DNA from: Candidatus Uhrbacteria bacterium
GTDB lineage: Bacteria > Patescibacteriota > Patescibacteriia > UBA9934 > GWF2-40-263
Reading direction: 5' to 3'
Assembly (NCBI GenBank): GCA_003511125.1
Contig: DOJV01000047.1
Coordinates: 35,576 to 71,324, forward strand
Length of the DNA: 35,749 nucleotides
Shown piece by piece: positions 30,775 through 35,749 of this stretch. The notes beneath the pieces are model-generated. The model ran no database searches, had not been told where the DNA came from, and saw only the letters and a program-made list of their open reading frames with translations. The position numbers and the translations under genes were made by a program. How positions within the stretch are numbered: the first letter of the stretch is position 1; every line of letters begins with the position of its first letter.

Positions 30775-31002
30775 TCCTTATTGTCACACCCCGTCTTGAT
30801 CACTGAGTTTTCCGCTTTGCGGTCAACTCTGAATTTCATTTGGGATTTTTTTCCACCAGAGCGTGACAAGGAGTGCCTCGTCAGAATCGCGCACCTTTGT
30901 GTTTTACTAAACTCAAAGTTCTGGCGATAGCTCTTTCGAGAATTTCGGGGGTGCTACTCTTTACAAAAAGCAGAACACATTACCCTACTTTCAAAATTAT
31001 TA
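30775..31002. other. Non-coding region between TR and target terminator
   Basis: No gene seen. On the minus strand it leads into the TR. A hairpin GAGTT...CCGC-TTT-GCGG...AACTC lies at 30804-30828. AAGGAGG precedes the TR by a few bases. I could not find a convincing promoter for the TR here, so TR RNA may come by read-through from the target gene. Confidence 0.45.
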
Positions 31003-31038
31003 TAACAAAAACGCGCCGGAACCTCCAATGTCCGGCGC
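31003..31038 (-). terminator. Terminator of the DGR target gene
   Basis: GCGCCGGA and TCCGGCGC (31013-31038) with a 10-nt loop, followed on minus by GTTTTTGTT. Confidence 0.8.
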
Positions 31039-31085
31039 AAAGAGAAAAGGATCGGAAAAGAAGTAAAGATCCAAGGGTCGAGTTG

Positions 31086-31937
31086 CTAGCACTCCCGGCG
31101 GAGGACGAGCGAACCGCAGGAGGGCCCGGCAACCCATGAGCACCTGCCCAGGCTGAGCCTGGACCGGCCGCCCCAGACCTCGAGGCAGGCGCAGTCGGCA
31201 CGGTCGCCGCGGTCCACAGAACCCGGGAGGTCGATGATGTGTTCACCTTCCTTCACGATGTCCGGCTTCTGTACGTAGGCCATGATGCCAGTCATGGCCG
31301 TGCCGGCCAGACGGTTGCCGACACATTCGTCTCGGCAGTCCTCCGGCTTGCATTTGTGGTTGGGTCGGCCGTCGTGACAACGGAACCAGAAGGGCCCAGC
31401 CGGATCGCGGTGGCGATCGTCCCAGGGCTCGACACTCTGGTCGTCGTAGTCGAACCCGAGGTATTTGATACCGAGTAGACCGCACGACTTGGTGATGCCG
31501 AGCCGCGGGTCGGCCAGAAAGAGGAGCGGGAGTTCGAGGTCGTCCGCGAACAGGAAGTCCGGGACGGGCGGAATCGCCCTGAGGTACTGGGCGAGGGTCT
31601 TTGCCGTCGTACCGCGGACACCTTGGTTGAAGCCGCGCTCGAAGAGGATCCTGGCCTGGGCCCGGCGAAGTTGACTCGCTGTCAGGACGCGCCGGTTCGG
31701 AACGATGATGGCGGGCACGGCCAAGGTGATCGGCTCGTCGCGCCGGACGAGGCGGCCGGCGAGGAGGTCGGCGACCACTTCGGGCACGATCCGACCATCG
31801 GACAAAGCCACACCGAGCGGCTCTGTGACCACATGGTGATCCATGAGGCCGTGAATACCGGCCTCAGAAAACTGATCGGCGCGCTCGATGATCTGCTTGA
31901 GCCACGCCGGGATAAAAATCCCAAGTTCCTTCGACAT
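31086..31937 (-). CDS. DGR target protein with variable C-terminus
   Basis: 283 aa from ATG 31937; GGAGG lies 5 nt upstream (a TTG at 31955 is in frame but unsupported). I do not recognise the N-terminal family. It is cytoplasmic by appearance (no signal peptide): a helical opening (SKELGIFIPAWLKQIIERAD), a central region (LAVPAIIVPNRRVLTASQLR, KTLAQYLRAIPPVPDFLF, LELPLLFLADPRLGITKSCG), then a Cys/His cluster FRCHDGRPNHKCKPEDCRDE that may bind metal. Residues 239-282 are the VR (VDRGDRADCACLEVWGGRSR and on to GSLVLRREC), probably a C-type-lectin-like binding surface. It is very GC-rich. It should be the displayed, diversified binding protein of the DGR. Confidence 0.93.
   Translation of the reverse strand: MSKELGIFIPAWLKQIIERADQFSEAGIHGLMDHHVVTEPLGVALSDGRIVPEVVADLLAGRLVRRDEPITLAVPAIIVPNRRVLTASQLRRAQARILFERGFNQGVRGTTAKTLAQYLRAIPPVPDFLFADDLELPLLFLADPRLGITKSCGLLGIKYLGFDYDDQSVEPWDDRHRDPAGPFWFRCHDGRPNHKCKPEDCRDECVGNRLAGTAMTGIMAYVQKPDIVKEGEHIIDLPGSVDRGDRADCACLEVWGGRSRLSLGRCSWVAGPSCGSLVLRREC
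31093..31223 (-). repeat. DGR variable repeat (VR)
   Basis: 3' end of the target gene. Relative to the TR: 14 A-to-G and one A-to-T change and nothing else, altering 12 residues (D to G, N to D twice, Y to C, D to G, Q to R, K to R, N to S, N to G, N to C, I to V, E to G). The 33 bases nearest the stop are unchanged. Confidence 0.97.
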
Positions 31938-32092
31938 CTTTCCTCCACACCCCAAAACCCGAAAGCCACAATCGTTTCTGTCACGATCGCAACTTTCTCA
32001 TCTTTGGAGCATAGAACGAACGCGCGAGAAACCGCTCGCGCGCGGTGCCAGGCAGCTGTCTGGCGGCGTTGCCTCACTCGAGGCGACTGCTT
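31938..32092 (-). promoter_or_regulatory. Hairpin-rich leader of the DGR target gene
   Basis: About 150 nt of predicted leader containing three stem-loops: CGCGCGAG/CTCGCGCG (32021-32042), GCCAGGCAG/CTGTCTGGC (32047-32064) and GCCTC-ACTC-GAGGC (32071-32084). No gene is present in it. Confidence 0.5.
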
Positions 32093-32121
32093 TTTATACA
32101 TTAATTTGAATAAAAAGTCAA
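32093..32121 (-). promoter_or_regulatory. Promoter of the DGR target gene
   Basis: TTGACT (32121-32116), a 17-bp spacer and TATAAA (32098-32093). Confidence 0.75.
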
Positions 32122-32132
32122 GATAGGGAATT

Positions 32133-32162
32133 AAAAAAAGAGCTTTTATAAGCTCTTTTTTA
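32133..32162 (-). terminator. Terminator of the HTH-Fic gene
   Basis: AAAAAAGAGCTT-TTAT-AAGCTCTTTTTT, directly after the Fic stop at 32183. Confidence 0.85.
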
Positions 32163-32182
32163 TTTTTTACTTTGAAAATTTT

Positions 32183-33115
32183 CTATTTTATATTCTCTCG
32201 TTCCAAAATTTTAAAACCTTCTAAAACAGCATCACACAAAAAATCTTCCAACTGGCTATGGTCGCCTTTGGTTTGAGCTTTATAAAGATAGGTGTAATAA
32301 AGTCGTTTGTTTTCTTGGCGAATAATGGCCGGAGCAAAATTTTCTTTGAGCAACATGGCGTTCATAAACAAACGGCCAACACGGCCATTCCCATCGGAAA
32401 ACGGGTGAATTTGCTCAAACTCGCTATGGACCTTGGCCGATAAATTTATTATATCTGAAGTTTTTTTAAAGGCTCCGGAAACAACAGCAGGAAACAAATC
32501 GGGAATTTTTAGACAATTTGCTGTTGGTAAATTAACACCGACCAATCTAACAGCATGACGGCGATAAAAACCGGCGTCTGATCGAACTCCATTCATTAAA
32601 ATTCCGTGCAGTTTTAAAATAAAATTTTTATCGATTTTTTGCTTCTTGGCAAGATAGCCAAACAAAAAAAGCAACGCTGTTTGATGATTTTTGGCTTCCA
32701 ACTGTTCGATTAAACTTTTGTCTGGCAAGGCGGTGTTGTCAAACAAAATGGCCGCCGTGTCCGGTTCGGACAAAGTACTGCCTTCAATGCGATTGCTGTG
32801 ATAAGTCAATTTCAAAATAAACTGATCGCGGATATCGGGATGTTTAATAATTTCGTTTACAATGTTTTTATACTTCGAAGATTTCCTCTTTAAAATTTGT
32901 TTTTTGGCGATTAGTTGGTCGCCGGGGATTTGTTTTTGGCCGGTGACTTCCAAAAACAAATCGTCGATAGCCGCCAAGCTTTTTTGTCGAGGTTCGGACT
33001 TGCCGGTCCACCAATTGTTGAGAGCCACAAAAGACACCCCCAACTTTTCCGCCAGCTTGGTTTGGGTCAGACCTAAAGTTTTTTGGATAATTTCTAATTT
33101 TTGTCGAATAGTCAT
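32183..33115 (-). CDS. HTH-Fic protein (XRE domain fused to Fic AMPylase/NMP transferase)
   Basis: 310 aa. Residues 1-55 are an XRE/Cro-type helix-turn-helix (LGLTQTKLAEKLGVSFVALN then NWWTGKSEPRQ). The Fic domain carries the catalytic motif HPFSDGNGRVGR (the full HPFx[D/E]GNGRxxR consensus), and upstream the inhibitory helix motif SNRIEG ([S/T]xxxE[G/N]) in the N-terminal part of the domain, so it should be a self-inhibited class II Fic. Fic proteins transfer AMP or another NMP to hydroxyl groups of target proteins. The HTH plus two perfect AACTTTATAAAGTT palindromes upstream, one inside its promoter, point to autoregulation. It could act as a stress or toxin-like regulator; the target protein is unknown. 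Confidence 0.93.
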   Translation of the reverse strand: MTIRQKLEIIQKTLGLTQTKLAEKLGVSFVALNNWWTGKSEPRQKSLAAIDDLFLEVTGQKQIPGDQLIAKKQILKRKSSKYKNIVNEIIKHPDIRDQFILKLTYHSNRIEGSTLSEPDTAAILFDNTALPDKSLIEQLEAKNHQTALLFLFGYLAKKQKIDKNFILKLHGILMNGVRSDAGFYRRHAVRLVGVNLPTANCLKIPDLFPAVVSGAFKKTSDIINLSAKVHSEFEQIHPFSDGNGRVGRLFMNAMLLKENFAPAIIRQENKRLYYTYLYKAQTKGDHSQLEDFLCDAVLEGFKILERENIK

Positions 33116-33132
33116 AAATTTAACATAATCGA

Positions 33133-33161
33133 ATTATAACAAACTTTATAAAGTTAGTCAA
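33133..33161 (-). promoter_or_regulatory. Promoter of the HTH-Fic gene
   Basis: TTGACT (33161-33156), a 17-bp spacer and TATAAT (33138-33133). The spacer is almost wholly occupied by operator 1. Confidence 0.85.
33142..33155. promoter_or_regulatory. HTH-Fic operator 1
   Basis: AACTTTATAAAGTT, a perfect 14-bp palindrome lying between the -35 and -10 boxes. Bound repressor would block RNA polymerase. Confidence 0.8.
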
Positions 33162-33169
33162 AAATCGAA

Positions 33170-33183
33170 AACTTTATAAAGTT
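33170..33183. promoter_or_regulatory. HTH-Fic operator 2
   Basis: The same perfect palindrome AACTTTATAAAGTT, 28 bp away centre to centre and upstream of the -35 box. Confidence 0.8.
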
Positions 33184-33185
33184 TC

Positions 33186-33213
33186 AAAAAAGAGCTCATT
33201 CGAGCTCTTTTTT
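33186..33213 (-). terminator. Terminator overlapping the end of the DHH-like gene
   Basis: AAAAAAGAGCTC-ATTC-GAGCTCTTTTTT. The stop codon of the DHH-like gene (33196-33198) falls inside the stem. Confidence 0.85.
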
Positions 33214-34023
33214 TACATCGTCTAGAGACACTTTCCTCTTCCCTCGCCCGTTCTTATACCCCCAATTCCCTTTTTCCCCAAAAGTGAAGCCGCCAAATTT
33301 TTTGAACAGACGAGCGGCTGCTGGTGAATCTTGAACCGAGATCACACCGCGACCGCGTTCGTCTAAAATGATCGAAACAACTCGGCCGAGTTTTTGATAA
33401 ACATGAGCCGAAAGGTGGCGGCGGAAACCCTCTTTAGTTTGTCCAATAACGATCGCGTAACCGTTCCACTCCTTCCGATTTTTCCAAGCGGCTTGAGCGG
33501 CCAGCTCATATTTTTTTTCTTCAGTCGGATCAATGAACGGTCGCAATAACTTTTTCTGATAAGCGAAAACTTTTTTGATTTCATCTTTTGAATAACCGGC
33601 GCGTTCCAGTCCGTTGACAAAACCTCGATCTTGAATTCCAATACCGCGAACCAATCGAGACGAAAAACCAAGCGACTCGAGGCGCGCGTCCGTGAGATTA
33701 AACATTTGTAAAAATTGTTCAAGAGAAGATTTTATTTTTTTGCGATTCAAATTTTGATAATGATGATGATCAATAATTTTTATTTGTACGCCGAGTTTTT
33801 TTATTTTCTCTTCGGTCTTCACTCCAGGAATTTCCACAATAACTACGCGCCGCGCCCCGCTGATTTTTATTTTTTCCAAAACTCCCGGCTCGCGATCTAA
33901 AGTCGCGCCATGAGGTTGATGAGAGATAACCATCGGCAATTTTATTTTTTTCGCCAGTTGAATAATCATCGCGGCTTCGGCGTCATTAGCCGGAACGATT
34001 AAAAGTGTTTTTTCGATATTCAT
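33196..34023 (-). CDS. DHH-superfamily-like protein
   Basis: 275 aa from ATG 34023 (an in-frame GTG lies 12 nt upstream). It reads like the first half of a DHH protein: an opening strand with NDAEAAMIIQLAKKIKLPMV, then RRVVIVEIPGVKTEEKIKKL and the IKIIDHHHYQN motif, which supplies the DHH residues. The later part (FSSRLVRGIGIQDRGFVNGL, AIVIGQTKEGFRRHLSAHVY, ISVQDSPAAARLFKKFGGF) follows the DHHA1-like pattern with a GG near the C-terminus. A role in short-RNA or nucleotide hydrolysis is possible, but the N-terminal DxD motif is unclear. It is separate in sequence from the DHH protein at 14630. Confidence 0.72.
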   Translation of the reverse strand: MNIEKTLLIVPANDAEAAMIIQLAKKIKLPMVISHQPHGATLDREPGVLEKIKISGARRVVIVEIPGVKTEEKIKKLGVQIKIIDHHHYQNLNRKKIKSSLEQFLQMFNLTDARLESLGFSSRLVRGIGIQDRGFVNGLERAGYSKDEIKKVFAYQKKLLRPFIDPTEEKKYELAAQAAWKNRKEWNGYAIVIGQTKEGFRRHLSAHVYQKLGRVVSIILDERGRGVISVQDSPAAARLFKKFGGFTFGEKGNWGYKNGRGKRKVSLDDVKKELE

Positions 34024-34040
34024 AATTTTTACCACACCAA

Positions 34041-34079
34041 AATCCTGTTAATCTTTAAAATCCTAGAAATCCTGGTTCA
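34041..34079. repeat. Short AATCCT tandem-like repeat
   Basis: AATCCT occurs three times in 39 bp (34041, 34059, 34069) in the leader of the DHH-like gene. It resembles dispersed AATCCTGTTAATC-type repeats seen in many bacterial genomes. Confidence 0.5.
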
Positions 34080-34083
34080 GACA

Positions 34084-34112
34084 ATTATACCAAAACTCCC
34101 TTCCTCCAACCA
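34084..34112 (-). promoter_or_regulatory. Promoter of the DHH-like gene
   Basis: TGGTTG (34112-34107), a 17-bp spacer and TATAAT (34089-34084). It overlaps the first stem of repeat R1. Confidence 0.55.
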
Positions 34113-34211
34113 TTAAAAGTGATTAAAGAAAGGGAGTCGCCGTGGAATACGTACCGACTCCACGGCGGAAGGTGCTCGAGACGACTACCCCTCGAGCTGG
34201 GCCGGACCTCC
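34095..34211. repeat. Structured repeat R1
   Basis: Three stems in a row: ACTCCCTT...AAGGGAGT, TCGCCGTGGA...TCCACGGCGG, and GCTCGAG...CTCGAGC. The 82-bp core (34130-34211) matches R2 (34814-34895) with seven substitutions and no gaps. Confidence 0.85.
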
Positions 34212-34256
34212 GATGTTTGGGTTGAGGTTGGGGTTGAACAGAAAAACATGAGGTTG

Positions 34257-34745
34257 TTACTTGGCCGGCGCGGTCGCGGCCTGGCGAGCGCTGACCGGAT
34301 CGACTCCGGCGCGCCGCAGGGCCTCGGCCATGACCGACTGCTCGCGGCTCAGCGGCGCCGTCAGGCGGCGGGTGACAGGCTCGACCGACAAGCTGAGGTA
34401 GTCGAGGTAGACCTCGGCTTCGCTCAGTCGCCGATCGGCCTGCTCGCGCAAGCCGCGCTCGAAGGCCAACCGCTTGGCCGCCAGGCGCTTGGCCGCCAGG
34501 GCCTCGCGCCGGGCCGCTTCCGCGGCGGCGATCTCCTCGGCCGGGGCCTGCTTGGCCGAGAGCCGCTGGAGGGCGGCGTCGGCGGCCTTGAAGGCGTCGG
34601 CGGTGTCGAGGACCACTACCTCGACCGCGACCACCCGGACCTCGGCGATGGCCAGGCTCCTGCGAGCCGGCCGGACGGCGCGATCCAGCTGGATGCCGAT
34701 CTCGGCGTTGATGCTGAGGGGGTGGGCGGAGTTGGTGTTGCGCAT
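34257..34745 (-). CDS. GC-rich hypothetical protein with coiled-coil region
   Basis: 162 aa from ATG 34745, with GGGAG 5 nt upstream (CGGGAGACACC-ATG). Other frames here are also open because of high GC; this one is chosen for its ribosome binding site and balanced composition. Residues 1-50 are beta-like (AIAEVRVVAVEVVVLDTADA). Residues 55-110 are an Ala/Arg/Glu-rich helix with heptad character (APAEEIAAAEAARREALAAK then RLAAKRLAFERGLREQADRR). The tail includes SREQSVMAEALRRAGVDPVS. No family recognised. It is flanked by the direct repeats R1 and R2. Confidence 0.65.
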   Translation of the reverse strand: MRNTNSAHPLSINAEIGIQLDRAVRPARRSLAIAEVRVVAVEVVVLDTADAFKAADAALQRLSAKQAPAEEIAAAEAARREALAAKRLAAKRLAFERGLREQADRRLSEAEVYLDYLSLSVEPVTRRLTAPLSREQSVMAEALRRAGVDPVSARQAATAPAK

Positions 34746-34779
34746 GGTGTCTCCCGGGGTTGTGGTTGGTTTCTGTCAG

Positions 34780-34895
34780 ACTCCCTTCCCTTGACAAATT
34801 TCTTTATCAACGGAAGGGAGTCGCCGTGGAATACATACTGACTCCACGGCGAAAGGTGCTCGAAACGTCTGCCCCTCGAGCTGGGCCGAACCTCC
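34780..34895. repeat. Structured repeat R2
   Basis: Same orientation and layout as R1, 684 bp away, upstream of the 162-aa gene. Its first stem is longer (GACTCCCTTCC...GGAAGGGAGTC with inner TTGA/TCAA). Confidence 0.85.
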
Positions 34896-35272
34896 GGGTA
34901 AAGAGGAAGAGAATGGGTTGGTTGAAAAAGCTGTGAGTCAGATGTTGCGTTCATCTGCTTCGTTCCTTCGCCGAGGACAGATCCTGGCTCCGTGAAACTG
35001 GCTTTTTCTTTATGCGCGGCGCCCTTGTCGCCATTGCGCGGTCGCTTTACCAGACTTGGCCTTAGCCTTAGAGGGACGCAATCCCGATGTCTGGCGTGAT
35101 CCCGACGAGTACTAGACCCGTCCACCGAAATAGGCTTACCAAGGGAAGCCCGAGGATCACTTTAAAAACTTGTGCTTTGCCGCGAGCCTCGATGAGGTGG
35201 GGGTGAACCTCACCAAGGTCTCGCTGGCAGGCAACCAAGAAATGATTTTCTTAAAAAACCAACTCTTGGCTG
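34896..35272. other. GC-rich stretch without a supported gene
   Basis: Open frames exist on both strands, but none has a good ribosome binding site or recognisable product. Small hairpins are present (for example GGCTT-ACCAAGGG-AAGCC near 35132-35152). It may hold untranslated RNA between cassette-like genes. Confidence 0.4.
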
Positions 35273-35295
35273 CCGTCGAGTTCTGTTCTCGACGG
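35273..35295. repeat. GTCGAG hairpin downstream of the 69-aa gene
   Basis: CCGTCGAG-TTCTGTT-CTCGACGG; same stem and loop pattern as the hairpin at 35587-35607. Confidence 0.7.
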
Positions 35296-35308
35296 GAAAG
35301 AAGACGGG

Positions 35309-35518
35309 TCACAAACCAAGCTGGAGCTCGGCCACCAGGGTCAAAAGATGTGGCACAGAGGTCTGTCCGAATTGCTTCCTGACGAAAGCAATCAGCTCGG
35401 ACAAAGTTCCCTGAACCAATACTCGTTGACCCGGATAGACGAAGGACTCGCGCGGCTGAACACCCAAATACCACACACTAAGACGACGGGACTTGGGCAC
35501 AAAAAGGGTGTACTCCAC
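35309..35518 (-). CDS. 69-aa hypothetical protein
   Basis: Starts at GTG 35518, 6 nt after AGGAG; the longer frame up to 35575 lies in a hairpin leader. Sequence: EYTLFVPKSRRLSVWYLGVQ, then PRESFVYPGQRVLVQGTLSE, then LIAFVRKQFGQTSVPHLLTL and VAELQLGL. A small beta-alpha domain is likely. No family recognised. It is flanked by GTCGAG hairpins on both sides and follows the edge gene on the same strand. Confidence 0.6.
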   Translation of the reverse strand: MEYTLFVPKSRRLSVWYLGVQPRESFVYPGQRVLVQGTLSELIAFVRKQFGQTSVPHLLTLVAELQLGL

Positions 35519-35586
35519 TTTAGACTCCTGGAAAGGGTTTGAATCACTTCTCTCTTTTGACCAAAACTTGATCAAGGGAGAGGAGC

Positions 35587-35607
35587 TGTCGAGTTAGTTT
35601 CTCGACA
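35587..35607. repeat. GTCGAG hairpin upstream of the 69-aa gene
   Basis: TGTCGAG-TTAGTTT-CTCGACA, followed on minus by a second hairpin with TTGATC/GGTCAA arms, then the ribosome binding site. Confidence 0.7.
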
Positions 35608-35629
35608 AAGAAGAAGGTTGAACATTGCT

Positions 35630-35749
35630 CTACCTGGCGCGTACTCGACGGCGAATCACTTCGCCGTCTCTCCGTGTTACCACCACCAGTGGCTTTTGAG
35701 GCCGCTGGCTCCGAAGGATCTCCTCCGGGCTGGTGGTGAACCAGGTTTC
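35630..35749 (-). CDS. Partial hypothetical protein at the right edge
   Basis: The C-terminal 39 residues of a frame entering from the right edge and ending TAG at 35630: ETWFTTSPEEILRSQRPQKP then LVVVTRRDGEVIRRRVRAR. Basic tail. Too little is visible for a family. GC-rich, like its downstream neighbour. Confidence 0.5.
   Translation of the reverse strand, partial: ETWFTTSPEEILRSQRPQKPLVVVTRRDGEVIRRRVRAR

Noticed and set aside
34119..34841. 240-codon plus-strand frame and a 224-codon minus frame over the 162-aa gene
   Set aside because: Multiple open frames are expected at this GC content. These run through repeats R1 and R2 and lack a supporting ribosome binding site, whereas 34257-34745 has one.
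34095..34895. R1/R2 as another TR/VR pair
   Set aside because: Substitutions include T/C and G/A changes in both directions, not only adenines of one copy.
34616..35125. 169-codon minus frame spanning R2
   Set aside because: No ribosome binding site. R1 and R2 differences in this frame fall on all codon positions, which fits a structured element better than a protein.
34095..35607. Integron cassette array
   Set aside because: No integrase and no GTTRRRY/RYYYAAC pairs were found in the hairpin spacers.
1..35749. CRISPR array, rRNA genes, tmRNA, RNase P RNA
   Set aside because: No regularly spaced direct repeats and no recognisable rRNA, tmRNA or RNase P RNA core sequences were seen.

Overview
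The window looks like a Candidatus Patescibacteria (CPR) genome fragment, probably from the parcubacterial side. The signs are a short YidC, large secreted proteins sharing a C-terminal module typical of CPR surface proteins, an O-antigen-ligase/TPR protein, ribosomal protein L19 with an acidic N-terminal extension, CPR-style palindromic repeats beside tRNA genes, and housekeeping genes that mostly start without a Shine-Dalgarno site. In-frame TGA is used as an ordinary stop (for example at the end of valS), so the standard bacterial code applies.

Layout. 1-4500 (minus): edge of a nucleotidyltransferase-like gene, then yidC, nusA, a YraN-family gene, a small membrane protein, a methyltransferase and another small membrane protein. 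4575-4836: tRNA-Val(TAC) and tRNA-Leu(GAG) from back-to-back promoters. 5063-5452 (plus): an isolated orphan gene. 5533-13000 (minus): a lipid-kinase-like protein, bactofilin, argS, tyrS, a broken IS200-like/RAYT transposase and valS. 13159-14297 (plus): a very GC-rich three-gene operon of unknown function. 14630-15766: DHH phosphoesterase-like protein. 15843-22701 (minus): Wzy/TPR membrane protein and a giant repetitive surface protein. 23040-25122: tRNA-Val(GAC), a DsbA-like oxidoreductase, two small membrane proteins and tRNA-Ile(TAT), with tRNA-linked palindromic repeats. 25190-27335 (plus): RluA-type pseudouridine synthase, a cytidylate-kinase-like NTPase and rplS. 27392-29089 (minus): secreted beta-rich protein.

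The main discovery is at 29204-31937: a diversity-generating retroelement (DGR). It has a reverse transcriptase, an Avd-type accessory protein, a 131-bp template repeat (TR, 30644-30774) and a GC-rich target gene whose 3' end is the variable repeat (VR, 31093-31223). TR and VR differ at 15 positions; every one is an adenine in the TR sense strand, and 14 of the 15 are A to G. Both the RT and avd frames are broken at nine-base homopolymers, and each would be restored by removing one base. avd is inverted relative to the other parts.

32183-35749: an HTH-Fic gene with perfect 14-bp operator palindromes (one fills its promoter spacer), a DHH-like protein, and then a GC-rich zone of small unknown genes separated by repeated hairpin elements.

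A second theme is composition. The DGR target, the 13.2-14.2 kb operon, the 34.3-34.7 kb gene and the genes at the right edge are GC-rich with GGAG-type ribosome binding sites; the isolated plus-strand gene at 5063 shares the ribosome binding site and its own promoter and terminator. Neighbouring housekeeping genes are AT-richer and mostly lack such sites. This suggests an accessory gene class of different origin. A third theme is palindromic elements inside genes (valS, the RT, the RAYT transposase) and next to tRNAs.
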